From positions 2,953,046 to 3,017,045 of the forward strand of contig NZ_AP027363.1 of assembly GCF_030295955.1 (NCBI RefSeq): a DNA stretch of 64,000 nucleotides, read 5' to 3'. Below, one piece after another: positions 28,029 to 36,867 of the stretch. A program made the translations under genes and the position numbers. Within the stretch, counting starts at the first letter, position 1. Each line of letters begins with the position of its first letter. Source of the DNA: Thalassotalea agarivorans. Lineage in GTDB: Bacteria; Pseudomonadota; Gammaproteobacteria; Enterobacterales; Alteromonadaceae. Under the pieces are notes generated by a model. It saw only the letters and a list, made by a program, of their open reading frames with translations, did no database searches and was not told where the DNA came from.

Positions 28029-29366
28029 ATGCCTGCCTTCACCCAGTTTCACGATTTTATCGAAGAATCCCCAGTAGATATTGCCAAGTTAACCACCTTT
28101 TGTGAGCACATTCCTGACGATTGGGTTTATCAAGCGACAGGGTTGTCAGCCAAAGCTACAATCCGAAGACGGCGTTTGCCCAGTGATATGGTGCTTTGGT
28201 TGGTAGTTGGTATGGCATTTTTTAGAAACGAACCGATTGCTGAAGTAGCAAGGCGTATGAACATATGTGCTGAAGGCTTAGCTGATGAAAAACTTTTAGC
28301 TAAAAGTGCATTAACCGAAGCGAGAAAACGTCTTGGCTCTGAATCGATGGCATGGCTATTTAGGCAATGCAGCAACCAATGGGGATTAGAGCGTTACCCA
28401 GGTGACACTTGGCACGGCCTTCAGGTTTTTGCTGTTGATGGGGCTTTATTTCGCACAAATGATACGCCTGAATTACGTGAGCATTTCGGCTCTGGAAATA
28501 CGAGCACAAATCGGCAAACGCCATTTCCTATGTTAAGGCTCGTGACGCTAATGAATGTTCGCTCTCATGTGATTGTTGATGGCGATATAAGCCCTTATCG
28601 AAAAGGTGAAATTCCTCTCGCAAAGGGGTTCATGGATAAGTTGCCAGATAACTCAGTTACCCTACTAGACAAAGGTTTCTATAGCGCAGAGCTACTTCTG
28701 GGTATAAACAAACTGGGAGACAACAGTCATTGGCTTATTCCCGCAAGAAAAGGTTTAAAGTACACGCTGCTCGACAAGCAAGAAAGTAATGACCAATTGG
28801 TCGAGATGAAGGTCTCCCCTCAGGCAAGAAAGAAGAATCCTGACTTACCGGAAACTTGGAAAGTTAGGGCTGTAACGTATGAAGTTGCTGGCAAAGTAAA
28901 AACGGTATTCACATCATTACCTCGTGATAAATACAACGCTCAAGATGTTGCCGAGTTATACCATGAGCGTTGGGAAATTGAGCTAGGTTACCGAGACATC
29001 AAATCATCAATGCAACACAATGCGATCACCCTTAGAAGCAAAACAGTTGATCTTGTATATCAAGAGTTATGGGGACTTGTGCTGGGTTACAACCTTGTTC
29101 GAAGAGAAGCTAGTCAAGCGGCCGTTTCTCATCAAAGAGCTCCTAACGAAATTAGTTTCAAATATGCTTGCCAGTTCATCGCCAGTCAATTGAAAGTGAT
29201 GGCAAAAGCGCTATCACCTGGTAATACACCAAAACGATTAGCTCAGCTTCGAGGTGACTTGACCATGCTCTTCAAAGAAAACCGCCCTAGGCCATCAAGA
29301 CCTAGGGCGGTAAAGATATCAAAGACCCGTTATCCAATTAATCGCAATGCTGCTCCACTAAAGTGA
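28029..29366 (+). CDS. IS4 family transposase
   Basis: A 445-residue DDE transposase from ATG 28029 (the frame is open 20 codons further up, through the hairpin). It has an N-terminal IS4 domain (TKFCEHIPDDWVYQATG-like), first Asp in FAVDGALFR, second Asp in LLDKGFYS, and the YREK signature YHERWEIELGYRDIK with Glu and Lys in the correct spacing (Y-x2-R-x3-E-x6-K). The stop codon is nine bases from the IS end. Full length and intact. Confidence 0.95.
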   Translation: MPAFTQFHDFIEESPVDIAKLTTFCEHIPDDWVYQATGLSAKATIRRRRLPSDMVLWLVVGMAFFRNEPIAEVARRMNICAEGLADEKLLAKSALTEARKRLGSESMAWLFRQCSNQWGLERYPGDTWHGLQVFAVDGALFRTNDTPELREHFGSGNTSTNRQTPFPMLRLVTLMNVRSHVIVDGDISPYRKGEIPLAKGFMDKLPDNSVTLLDKGFYSAELLLGINKLGDNSHWLIPARKGLKYTLLDKQESNDQLVEMKVSPQARKKNPDLPETWKVRAVTYEVAGKVKTVFTSLPRDKYNAQDVAELYHERWEIELGYRDIKSSMQHNAITLRSKTVDLVYQELWGLVLGYNLVRREASQAAVSHQRAPNEISFKYACQFIASQLKVMAKALSPGNTPKRLAQLRGDLTMLFKENRPRPSRPRAVKISKTRYPINRNAAPLK

Positions 29367-29375
29367 ACAGCATTG

Positions 29376-29396
29376 CCGCAATAGCGGGGCTTTTTG
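29376..29396 (+). terminator. Right half of the fusB terminator with target-site copy
   Basis: CCGCAATAGCGGGGCTTTTT; the first 11 bases are the target duplication. CCGC/GCGG can still form a short hairpin before the T-run, so weak termination may remain for transcripts crossing the IS. Confidence 0.6.
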
Positions 29397-29450
29397 TTTT
29401 AGGGTTCCCCATGAAAAATGTGGGGCGTGTACGCTACGCTTATGGAGCGT

Positions 29451-29502
29451 GGCGCAAGGGGCGTAACCTGATGGATCGCGCTGCTTAAGGGAACAAGGGA
29501 CG
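29451..29502. repeat. Dispersed intergenic repeat copy 2
   Basis: GGCGCAAGGGGCGTAACCTG, then ATGGATCGCGCTGCTTAAGG and GAACAAGGGACG. Related copies are at about 24411-24545 and 30301-30367. Confidence 0.7.
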
Positions 29503-29574
29503 TGGAGTTCTTTTCGACACTCTGCACTTAGGCCGCAGTACATAATGCTTGTTCATAGTCTCTTTCTCTAGTGC

Positions 29575-30228
29575 TTAGGCAACAGCCATATCCGACTTAA
29601 ATCGCGATTTGACTACCAGATAATGAACGCAAGTCATCACGATAAATGAAACCGCGACACACATAGGTACTGGAATATTCATAATATTGCCGATCGCACT
29701 TGCTAATGCCAAACCAAAGGTTAAGAACATACGATAAAAGTGGCGCGAGACTCTCTTTTGTTGAGACACTTGTTCTGCAAAAGCAAAGCGCAAATCAGCA
29801 ACCAATAAGCTCACGACAAGGACAATGTGCGTAACTAAAACGAATACTCGTACTGGTATTTGAAAATTTTGTTTTAACAAGGCTGCTAACCCTATGACCA
29901 CGAGTATTAAAATAACAGCAAAGAAAATATGGCTTGCTTTTCTAACCTTGTCATAACGTTTAAACGATAGAATAGCGGAGCTCACAAAGTACAAAGCTAA
30001 CGTTGCACCAAGTACCTCAAACGGCCCTGTCGGCCTTTGATAAAAAAAGAAGTATGCGGTTGCACTTGTCACTGCGATGGCGGCGACAAAAAACCATCCA
30101 AATTTTCTATGGTGGCTTCCACCTTTTACCACAGACATAGCGACTAGTGCAGCGAATAAGCTGAGTAACCCAACAACTGCGTGAGCAATATACGTGATGG
30201 GTTCAAAATGCCCCATTTGATCGAACAT
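29575..30228 (-). CDS. Multi-pass membrane protein, possibly DUF2306-like
   Basis: A 217-residue protein with about seven hydrophobic helices. The opening HAVVGLLSLFAALVAMSVVKGGSHHRKFGWFFVAAI segment, with a GGxxHRKxG turn between the first two helices, resembles the DUF2306 layout. No catalytic motif is visible and the function is unknown. It is monocistronic, flanked on both sides by dispersed repeats. Confidence 0.65.
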   Translation of the reverse strand: MFDQMGHFEPITYIAHAVVGLLSLFAALVAMSVVKGGSHHRKFGWFFVAAIAVTSATAYFFFYQRPTGPFEVLGATLALYFVSSAILSFKRYDKVRKASHIFFAVILILVVIGLAALLKQNFQIPVRVFVLVTHIVLVVSLLVADLRFAFAEQVSQQKRVSRHFYRMFLTFGLALASAIGNIMNIPVPMCVAVSFIVMTCVHYLVVKSRFKSDMAVA

Positions 30229-30300
30229 AGTGTTTCCTTATTTTTATTGTTTTTTCCAAGCGTTATAAATGTAGAACAATCAAATAAAAGGGGCAAGGTT

Positions 30301-30408
30301 ACGAGGGACGCGAGGCGAGTAAATCAGTATGTCGCGTTGCTTCAAGGGGCGAGGGACAAGGAACAAGAAAAGGGCCGTCATCCCGTGATGCTTTTACACG
30401 GGATCTCG
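30301..30408. repeat. Dispersed repeat copy 3 with REP palindrome
   Basis: GGCGAGTAAATCAGTATGTC, GCGTTGCTTCAAGGGGCGAG and GGACAAGGAACAAG (30314-30367) resemble copies at 24411 and 29451. The following palindrome CCGTCATCCCGTGATGCTTT...CACGGGATCTC (30376-30408) is nearly identical to the one at 24685-24715. Confidence 0.75.
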
Positions 30409-30457
30409 CTTAACAACGCACGCAGCTCGAAGCACGTAGCATGAAGCTACCCTCCTA

Positions 30458-31057
30458 CTAATCCGGTATCTCTTTGCAATCGTAGTTAAACTTTTCGTTA
30501 ATCTCAGCGCAATAAGCTTTTAATGTAGGCAAACCTAGTTCAGCTCGCCGAGCATTTACTGCGCTTGGGTTTTCTATCGGTTTAAAACTCACGCCATCAA
30601 CCTTGATATCAACTTGTGTACCATAGCGTTGCTTCTTTTTCTGCTTAACGAGCACGCGGTCTGTTAACAACGCTAGTTGTACACCCGAAATACCAGCATC
30701 CTTTTGAAAGGCTTGATGCAATTGTTCAATCATGGTTAATTGAAATGATTGATCGTGTGAATGCTGAACAATGAGGGAAAACGCATCTATCGCAATATCA
30801 CCTGATGCCAAAATTGCGTTGAGGCCCTCAGATTTTAGCATCGCTTTTAATGCGATAGTGTTATCTCTATCAACTTGATTATGCTGCTCTATCAGTTCTG
30901 GTGTTACACCCTGAACTCCGCGCATTTGCACCGTTAGTCGTACTTTTTCTCGTACCGCTTGATCAGCTTGCTCCAACGCAACCAAGCGATCTTTAACTGA
31001 CTCTGCGCTCGTTGTAAAAGAAAAAAAGGCAATAAAATAAATAAGATAACGCAACAA
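30458..31057 (-). CDS. Secreted DUF6624-like protein
   Basis: A 199-residue protein with a signal peptide (cleavage after TSA, about residue 18). The pattern DQAVREKVRLTVQ...VDRDNTIALKAML, IVQHSHDQSFQLTMI, ALLTDRVL and QRYGTQVDIK is the DUF6624 layout. The function of the family is unknown. Translation begins at TTG: 31057, or 31054, which is better spaced from AAGGAG. It is the next gene after the FdhF/YdeP gene on the same strand (59 nt gap). Confidence 0.72.
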   Translation of the reverse strand: MLRYLIYFIAFFSFTTSAESVKDRLVALEQADQAVREKVRLTVQMRGVQGVTPELIEQHNQVDRDNTIALKAMLKSEGLNAILASGDIAIDAFSLIVQHSHDQSFQLTMIEQLHQAFQKDAGISGVQLALLTDRVLVKQKKKQRYGTQVDIKVDGVSFKPIENPSAVNARRAELGLPTLKAYCAEINEKFNYDCKEIPD

Positions 31058-31116
31058 GTTACTCCTTAAGCTTTACCTTAATAATAGAAGTAACTTAACC
31101 GTTTTTACAAGAAGCC

Positions 31117-33303
31117 TTATGCCCCATTTGCCGGGCTGATGTTTACCGCGACATGTTTAAACGCTGGTGTTTTGCTGCGAGGGTCGATGGCAAGTCCCGT
31201 TAGCACATTTGCTTCTGGGTAGTAGGACAAGAAATTACCTTCGGGCACATCAAAAGCAAACACCTTGACGCCTTTCATTTCACCATTTGCAGAGGTTAAA
31301 TTCGCTCGTCCACCCTCCGTTAAACCTAGCGATGCAATATCTTTTGCATTCATCATGACCGCCCAACGTTCATCGGTTTGGCGATAACTGTCTTTGTATT
31401 CATAGATGATGGAATTAAACTGGCCTTCGCTTCTCAGGGTACTTAACTTGAAAGGAAAATCGTTGGACACTTCATGTTGGGGCAAAGAGACCGCTTGAAA
31501 ATGTGCGTTATTATCCGGTGTATTAAAATGCCTGCGATGAAGAATACGGCCTTTAATATGAAATTCTTGTTTGGCTACATCGATATCTTTAAGTTGCTCC
31601 ATACCAGGCACAATTTCGGCAATTGCTTGTCGAGTTTTCTTATGATCTTTAAATGGTGCAAAAGAAAAATTCGAATCAATCAATACACCATCTGCAATAT
31701 CCGCTAAAACAACACTTTCTGGACGAATATTGGTATGCCTAATGATGCCGCCATCACTGAGTCTAACAAAATTGAACATGGATTCTTGGGTCGTAGGACT
31801 CCATTCCTCATCCCTAGCGGTGACGGGTATGATTAACGATTCACCGTCTACACCGTGAATGTGCCCAGCATTGATAGTGGTCGTTAAAAAGACTTTAAAA
31901 GGCACAGCATCTAATGCTCGTCCAGCAAATGCGGAATCTGGCGTTGCCTCATATAGGTTTCCTCCCAAGATTAACGCCGCATCCATTTCCCCTCGCTCTG
32001 CTGCCTGCAAACAAGCGAGCGTGTGCATCCCTTCAGTTTTAGGTAACTGAACGTTAAATTGCTGCTCGATATTTTCAATCACCGTTTCCGCTAGCACCGG
32101 CTTTACACCGATAGTGCCAATACCTTGCACATTAGAATGACCGCGCAGAGGCAGTAATCCTGCATGCTGCTTACCTACCATACCGCGAAGCAGTGCCAAA
32201 TTAATAAGCGCTTCAATGTTTTCTACGCCATTAGTGTGATGGGTCAATCCCATCCCCCAAGCAAATACTGCATTTTTACTCTTTGCGTAACATGCAGCTA
32301 CCGCTTCAAGTTGTGCTTGGGATAAGCCAGATTCATTTTCAATTTGATGCCAAGTTACTTGCTCGACACTGGTTAAAAACGCTTGATAACCTGTGCTCGA
32401 CTGCTTGATAAAGTCATCGTCTTGGGCATCTAAAGACAACACTGCCTTTGCAAGACCGATCATTACCGCGACGTCGCTACCTATGTTAGGTTGCAAATAA
32501 TGACTGGCGATTTCATCGCCCCCTTTTAATAAAGATTTAGGGCTTTTAGGCACCGCAAATTTTACTAGACCAGCTTCCTTGGCAGGATTGATTACAATGA
32601 CATCACCACCGCGCTCTCGCACAGCTTTTAGTTTATGAATAAATCTAGGATGGTTTGACGAAGGGTTAGCGCCAACAACAAAAACGAGATCACAGCCATT
32701 TAAATCAGCCAATTCTACTGTCGCTGTGCCAGTACCAATAGTTGAACCCAGAGCAACACTAGTCGCTTGATGACAGTAGTAAGAGCAGTTAGTGACATTG
32801 TTGCTGCCATATAGACGTGCAAATAACTGGAAAATAAAACCTGCTTCATTGGATGAGCGGCCCGATGAATAGAAAAAGCTGCGCGCCGCCTCGGTTTTTT
32901 GAAAGCCCTTAACAGCGATATCCAGTGCTTCTTGCCAGTCAATGACGCGGTATTTCTGTTCACCTGCTCCTTTATAAATAGGCGAGGTTAAACGGCCGAG
33001 ATGTTCTAATTCGTAGCCATCTAATTCTCGTAATTCCGCCAAACTATGATCGAAAATTTCATGCGGAATGGCGGCTTGAACATCACTAGATTGTGCTTGT
33101 ACGCTTTTATTACACACCGAAGGAAACTCGCCAAGCTCGTTGGTCATGCCGCCAAGTTGTCCGCCCATGCCGAGTCCACAAGCTTTGCAGGTATTATTCG
33201 CTTTTAGCGCCTTTGCAGCCTTTAATGGGCCCATTTTTCGCACCGTATCTAAGGTGTATAGTACCTTTTTAAAGCCACCACCGATGACTTGTTCTTTCGC
33301 CAT
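31117..33303 (-). CDS. FdhF/YdeP family molybdopterin oxidoreductase
   Basis: A 728-residue member of the Mo-bisPGD enzyme superfamily, YdeP type. CxxC in NTCKACGLGMGGQ sits where catalytic-subunit Fe-S ligands lie, and molybdopterin contacts are seen in SYYCHQATSVALGSTIGTGT, GANPSSNHPR, GHSNVQGIG and the C-terminal QFNSIIYEYKDSYRQTDERW region. E. coli YdeP is linked to acid resistance, but its substrate is unknown, and there is no FdhD or small-subunit gene here. ATG 33303 has GGA upstream; a TTG at 33315 lacks a ribosome site. Confidence 0.88.
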   Translation of the reverse strand: MAKEQVIGGGFKKVLYTLDTVRKMGPLKAAKALKANNTCKACGLGMGGQLGGMTNELGEFPSVCNKSVQAQSSDVQAAIPHEIFDHSLAELRELDGYELEHLGRLTSPIYKGAGEQKYRVIDWQEALDIAVKGFQKTEAARSFFYSSGRSSNEAGFIFQLFARLYGSNNVTNCSYYCHQATSVALGSTIGTGTATVELADLNGCDLVFVVGANPSSNHPRFIHKLKAVRERGGDVIVINPAKEAGLVKFAVPKSPKSLLKGGDEIASHYLQPNIGSDVAVMIGLAKAVLSLDAQDDDFIKQSSTGYQAFLTSVEQVTWHQIENESGLSQAQLEAVAACYAKSKNAVFAWGMGLTHHTNGVENIEALINLALLRGMVGKQHAGLLPLRGHSNVQGIGTIGVKPVLAETVIENIEQQFNVQLPKTEGMHTLACLQAAERGEMDAALILGGNLYEATPDSAFAGRALDAVPFKVFLTTTINAGHIHGVDGESLIIPVTARDEEWSPTTQESMFNFVRLSDGGIIRHTNIRPESVVLADIADGVLIDSNFSFAPFKDHKKTRQAIAEIVPGMEQLKDIDVAKQEFHIKGRILHRRHFNTPDNNAHFQAVSLPQHEVSNDFPFKLSTLRSEGQFNSIIYEYKDSYRQTDERWAVMMNAKDIASLGLTEGGRANLTSANGEMKGVKVFAFDVPEGNFLSYYPEANVLTGLAIDPRSKTPAFKHVAVNISPANGA

Positions 33304-33389
33304 TTGAATGTCCAACGTCGCGTATAATAATTAAAGAATATAACAAGGTTAGAATAAACAAACTGTTATGTCTTCTTGCACAAATAACA

Positions 33390-33417
33390 AAAAGCCGATG
33401 CTGGGCATCGGCTTTCT
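33390..33417 (-). terminator. Terminator of hemE
   Basis: Minus-strand stem AAAGCCGATGC / GCATCGGCTTT followed by T-run; downstream of hemE and upstream of the FdhF/YdeP gene. Confidence 0.88.
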
Positions 33418-33437
33418 TAAGCTTCTAAAGTTCGTTT

Positions 33438-34505
33438 TTACTTGTGATAGGCCTTAGATAATCTTTTTACTTCATTAATAAAGTGACCTGCATGTTCCGG
33501 GTTCACGTCTGGGTGAATACCATGGCCTAGGTTAAATACGTGGCCCGTGCCTGTATCACCATAACCGGCTAATATTTTCTCTACTTCTTCGGTAATACGC
33601 TCTTTAGGGGCATATAGCATTGAAGGATCCATATTACCTTGCAAGGCAACTTTATCGCCTACACGAGCTTTGGCATTTTCAATATCAATCGTCCAATCTA
33701 AACCTAAAGCGTCACAACCTGTGGCAGCTATTTTTTCTAGCCACATACCGCCATTTTTTGTAAATAAGGTAACCGGTACTTTGCGGCCATCGTTTTCACG
33801 CGTTAAGCCATCTACAATTTTAGCCATGTATTGTAATGAGAAATCATTATAGTCGCGCGGAGAAAGCACTCCACCCCAGGTATCAAATACCATCACTGAT
33901 TGAGCACCAGCCGCTATTTGTGCATTTAAGTATTCAATAACAGAATCAGCCAACTTATCTAACAACAAGTGCAAAGTTTGTGGCTCTGAATACATCATCT
34001 TTTTGATTTTTGTAAAGGCCTTGGAACTACCACCTTCAACCATATATGTCGCCAGCGTCCATGGACTGCCAGAAAAACCAATTAACGGCACTTCACCTTT
34101 CAGTTCACGGCGTATCATGCGCACTGCATCCATTACATACTTTAGTTCGCCTTCAGGATCTGGCAAACCAATTTTATCTACGTCTGCTTTCGATTGAATT
34201 GGACGCTCAAAACGTGGGCCTTCCCCTGTTTCAAAGTACAAACCTAATCCCATCGCGTCAGGAATTGTCAAAATGTCACTAAACAAAATAGCCGCATCTA
34301 ATGGAAAACGACGCAGAGGTTGTAATGTTACTTCACACGCTAACTCTGTATTGCGACACAAAGACATAAAATCGCCTGCTTGCGCGCGTGTCGCTTTGTA
34401 TTCTGGTAAATAACGACCGGCCTGTCTCATCATCCATATTGGGGTATGTTCTACAGGTTGTTTTAAAAGTGCTCTTAAATACGCATCGTTTTTTAGTTCG
34501 GTCAT
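33438..34505 (-). CDS. hemE: Uroporphyrinogen decarboxylase
   Basis: Decarboxylates uroporphyrinogen III to coproporphyrinogen III in heme synthesis. The 355-residue product has the N-terminal [20 protein letters not shown] signature with the substrate-binding arginines, the [12 protein letters not shown] segment with the catalytic aspartate, and the C-terminal [16 protein letters not shown]. Single gene with its own terminator. Confidence 0.97.
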   Translation of the reverse strand: MTELKNDAYLRALLKQPVEHTPIWMMRQAGRYLPEYKATRAQAGDFMSLCRNTELACEVTLQPLRRFPLDAAILFSDILTIPDAMGLGLYFETGEGPRFERPIQSKADVDKIGLPDPEGELKYVMDAVRMIRRELKGEVPLIGFSGSPWTLATYMVEGGSSKAFTKIKKMMYSEPQTLHLLLDKLADSVIEYLNAQIAAGAQSVMVFDTWGGVLSPRDYNDFSLQYMAKIVDGLTRENDGRKVPVTLFTKNGGMWLEKIAATGCDALGLDWTIDIENAKARVGDKVALQGNMDPSMLYAPKERITEEVEKILAGYGDTGTGHVFNLGHGIHPDVNPEHAGHFINEVKRLSKAYHK

Positions 34506-34907
34506 GTAGGGGTCTCAGAAATCTTTATTTAATTGGCGCGCATTTTACCATCGCATTCCCAGCGATGCCATTAGCTACTACAAATCAATTAAAAATAAAA
34601 AAGTTCAAATTTTTTTCAATTAATTTCAAGGGTGTTTTTTACATAAATTTAACAAATAATCTAGTTCTTGTTTAATTTTCATCCAAACATTGACCAAAGG
34701 TACAATTTTACATATCAGACCTCGATTAATATTTGTACACTTAGCAGTATGTTATTAGCGCTTTAAAATTAAGTAATTAGCGTAATCTATTGTCCATAAT
34801 AACTACCAAAGCAATCGTCTCATACCAAGTATACGAAAAGTTTCGTTGATTTGGTTTTGTATACAAAAGTCAGGAATTTTTATCGAATAATTACTCTATT
34901 AAAGTTA
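34506..34907. other. AT-rich spacer upstream of hemE
   Basis: About 400 bp without a gene. It must contain the hemE promoter. One imperfect inverted repeat, GTATACGAAAA / TTTTGTATAC (about 34828-34866), stands out; its role is unknown. Confidence 0.5.
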
Positions 34908-34942
34908 TTGCAGGGCTAAAATTGCTTTGCTATAACTTGTCT

Positions 34943-35028
34943 CGCGCTAACAAAATAATTAACAAGAAGCTAGTTAAACTAGACCTTACAGCGAGCATTT
35001 CAGGCCTTTCTTCGGAAAGGCTTTTTTA
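34943..35028 (+). ncRNA. Candidate small RNA with own promoter and terminator
   Basis: A strong promoter (TTGCAG 34908-34913, 17-bp spacer, TATAAC 34931-34936) and a strong terminator (CCTTTC TTCG GAAAGG plus TTTTTT, 35004-35028) enclose about 85 nt with no plus-strand gene. The predicted RNA also contains GCTAGTT aa ACTAG (34969-34981) and complementary CTCGC/GCGAG segments. The U-rich tail suits Hfq binding. It resembles no sRNA that I can name. Confidence 0.6.
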
Positions 35029-35044
35029 TTTCCTGCGAATCAAT

Positions 35045-35860
35045 CTAGCCGCGCTTAGCTATGATTTCTTGAGCGAGGTTTTCACCCCAACTGATCAAAG
35101 CTTGATTGAGTGCGCCATAGTAGCGTAACAATTCTTTTTGACCATGGCCGGTAAGATAATGATGCCCAAATTGCGCTATTTCGCCTGGTGAGAAAGGTTG
35201 ATAAAGGTACATGTAGCGATAATGTAGATGTTTAGAAAGTTGCGGTTTAATAGTGGCAAGCCAGCCTGATGCCTTTTGATTGACAATCCGCTGAGCCTGC
35301 AAGCGAGACATGTTGTCGACCGTAATAAGTTGTGCGATGGTAATTTCTTTCAGTGCTAGTAATACCGCATGAGCGTATCTTTCTACCATCCGTGTGCGTG
35401 ACAAAAAGTGGCTGACCGCTAGCAGTTTTTCTTCTGATACGTTTTGTTGTTTAGTTGACTCAATGTATTGCGCTAGTTTTATTTGAAATGTATCACTCTC
35501 CAAGGCACCTTCTGCTTGCTTGATACGAGCGGCTACATCACTTTGATACCAACTATTGATCTGTTCAATTTCGTCGACTTCAAAACCAAGAGCCATCCGC
35601 CATTGCATCGAAAAAAGAATATCGTCAACAAGCAAGGTTTCATTCACCATAGACTTTATTTCGTCATTCAAACGAATCTCAAGAAGGTTGGCTTGTGTAA
35701 ATGCGATATGTTTAATGGAATGTGTTGTGCCGGCGACAAGCCCTTGCTGTTGGCTCAGCGCATAATAGTCCCGAATAGCAAGGTATTTTTGTACATTTGG
35801 CGTAACTACAATGAGGCAAAGCGCTACAAGCAGCCCCACTAATACTAGCTTTTTCATCAA
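35045..35860 (-). CDS. DUF2059-like exported protein, paralogue of the next gene
   Basis: A 271-residue protein with an N-terminal membrane/signal helix (residues 3-24). The C-terminal part (YRYMYLYQPFSPGEIAQFGHHYLTGHGQKELLRYYGALNQALISWGENLAQEI) aligns with the C-terminus of the protein at 35993-36799 and has the DUF2059 pattern 'F..y..t..G......'. Function unknown; probably periplasmic, helical. It lies 130 nt downstream of its paralogue with a terminator between, so transcription may be separate. Confidence 0.62.
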   Translation of the reverse strand: MMKKLVLVGLLVALCLIVVTPNVQKYLAIRDYYALSQQQGLVAGTTHSIKHIAFTQANLLEIRLNDEIKSMVNETLLVDDILFSMQWRMALGFEVDEIEQINSWYQSDVAARIKQAEGALESDTFQIKLAQYIESTKQQNVSEEKLLAVSHFLSRTRMVERYAHAVLLALKEITIAQLITVDNMSRLQAQRIVNQKASGWLATIKPQLSKHLHYRYMYLYQPFSPGEIAQFGHHYLTGHGQKELLRYYGALNQALISWGENLAQEIIAKRG

Positions 35861-35940
35861 AATCCTTTTTGTACTAGCCGTGATTAAAGAAGCATCAATT
35901 TTAAGCCTTTATTCAAATATATCAATAGGCTAAGGCAACA

Positions 35941-35968
35941 AAAAAAAGCCGCTATATAGCGGCTCTTA
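35941..35968 (-). terminator. Terminator of the DUF2059-like gene
   Basis: AGCCGCTA ta TAGCGGCT with eight T residues on the minus strand. Confidence 0.88.
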
Positions 35969-35992
35969 TTTACAGATTCGTGTCCGGTTATG

Positions 35993-36799
35993 CTATTTAG
36001 CTAACGCCTGACCTAACTCAGAACCCCACGCGCTAATTGCGGTGATCATACTCTCATTAACAACAGATAGTTCTTTTTGACCTAATGATGTTTTGTAGAA
36101 ATCTGCATATTTGCCTATTGCTTCCGCCGAACTATCTTGGAAAGCGTAACCAAAAGCTAACTTCAATTGAGGCTCTATTTGACTGCGTAACATGCCATCC
36201 ATCGCATTCACTTGAGCAGCCACCTGTTGGTCGGCTACTTCAGCAGTAACCCCCTGAGCACTTTGCATAATTGGCGACATCATAGCTTTTGTAAGTGTTA
36301 AATAAACATCTGCACTATTGTTTGTCGCATCAGTATTTGTGATCAGGTTAGCAATTGCCGCTTCTTGTTCTGGCGACGGCTTCTTACCCGCTCCCATATA
36401 CTGCATTATCTTGTTATTGATATCAGAATCAAAAAGCTTTTGTTCCGCTTGTTTCATTTCTTTACCAACACCCTCAGAAACAAAGGTATTAAGCTCTGTT
36501 AATTCTTTGTCACTGAATTTTTGACTCAACTCAGAGGCAACTACTTTTTTCATATCTGCTTTTGCTAAAGAACTTTTCACTGCAGCAAAAAAAGCCTGTT
36601 GTTTAGTCGTATCACCCATACCCATTGCAAATTGTTGCGACAATCCATCTATTTGCTGCGAGAGACCATCAATTGATTTATTTAGTCCTGAAGCATTCAT
36701 GTAGGCTTGCACTTGATCAGCTGTTGGTTGTTTTGCCGAAAGCGACGTGGAAATTAGCATCACTGCAGATAAAAAGGCGACCGATATTTTTCTAATCAT
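35993..36799 (-). CDS. DUF2059-like periplasmic protein
   Basis: A 268-residue helical protein with a signal peptide (cleaved after LSA, residue 22). A heptad duplication SIDGLSQQIDGLSQQF lies near residues 41-56. The C-terminal segment GKYADFYKTSLGQKELSVVNESMITAISAWGSELGQAL is shared with its downstream paralogue. Function unknown. Confidence 0.68.
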   Translation of the reverse strand: MIRKISVAFLSAVMLISTSLSAKQPTADQVQAYMNASGLNKSIDGLSQQIDGLSQQFAMGMGDTTKQQAFFAAVKSSLAKADMKKVVASELSQKFSDKELTELNTFVSEGVGKEMKQAEQKLFDSDINNKIMQYMGAGKKPSPEQEAAIANLITNTDATNNSADVYLTLTKAMMSPIMQSAQGVTAEVADQQVAAQVNAMDGMLRSQIEPQLKLAFGYAFQDSSAEAIGKYADFYKTSLGQKELSVVNESMITAISAWGSELGQALAK

Positions 36800-36867
36800 T
36801 TTTCCTTTCCCGTAAATTAATGGTTATTATCAAAACTATCTCTGAGGCAATTCAATCTATATGAGAA

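Larger units (their letters stand above)
27940..29375 (+). mobile_element. IS4-family insertion sequence inside the fusB terminator
   Basis: 1436 bp with terminal repeats CAATGCTGATC at the left and its near-inverted copy GAACAGCATTG at the right. It is flanked by an 11-bp target duplication CCGCAATAGCG (27929-27939 and 29376-29386). One intact transposase is inside. Family, length and duplication size all fit IS4. The intact ends and exact duplication suggest recent insertion. Confidence 0.9.

Noticed and set aside
34922-35128. 68-codon plus-strand ORF
   Set aside because: It runs through the sRNA terminator and into the DUF2059-like gene in antisense; starts without a ribosome site.
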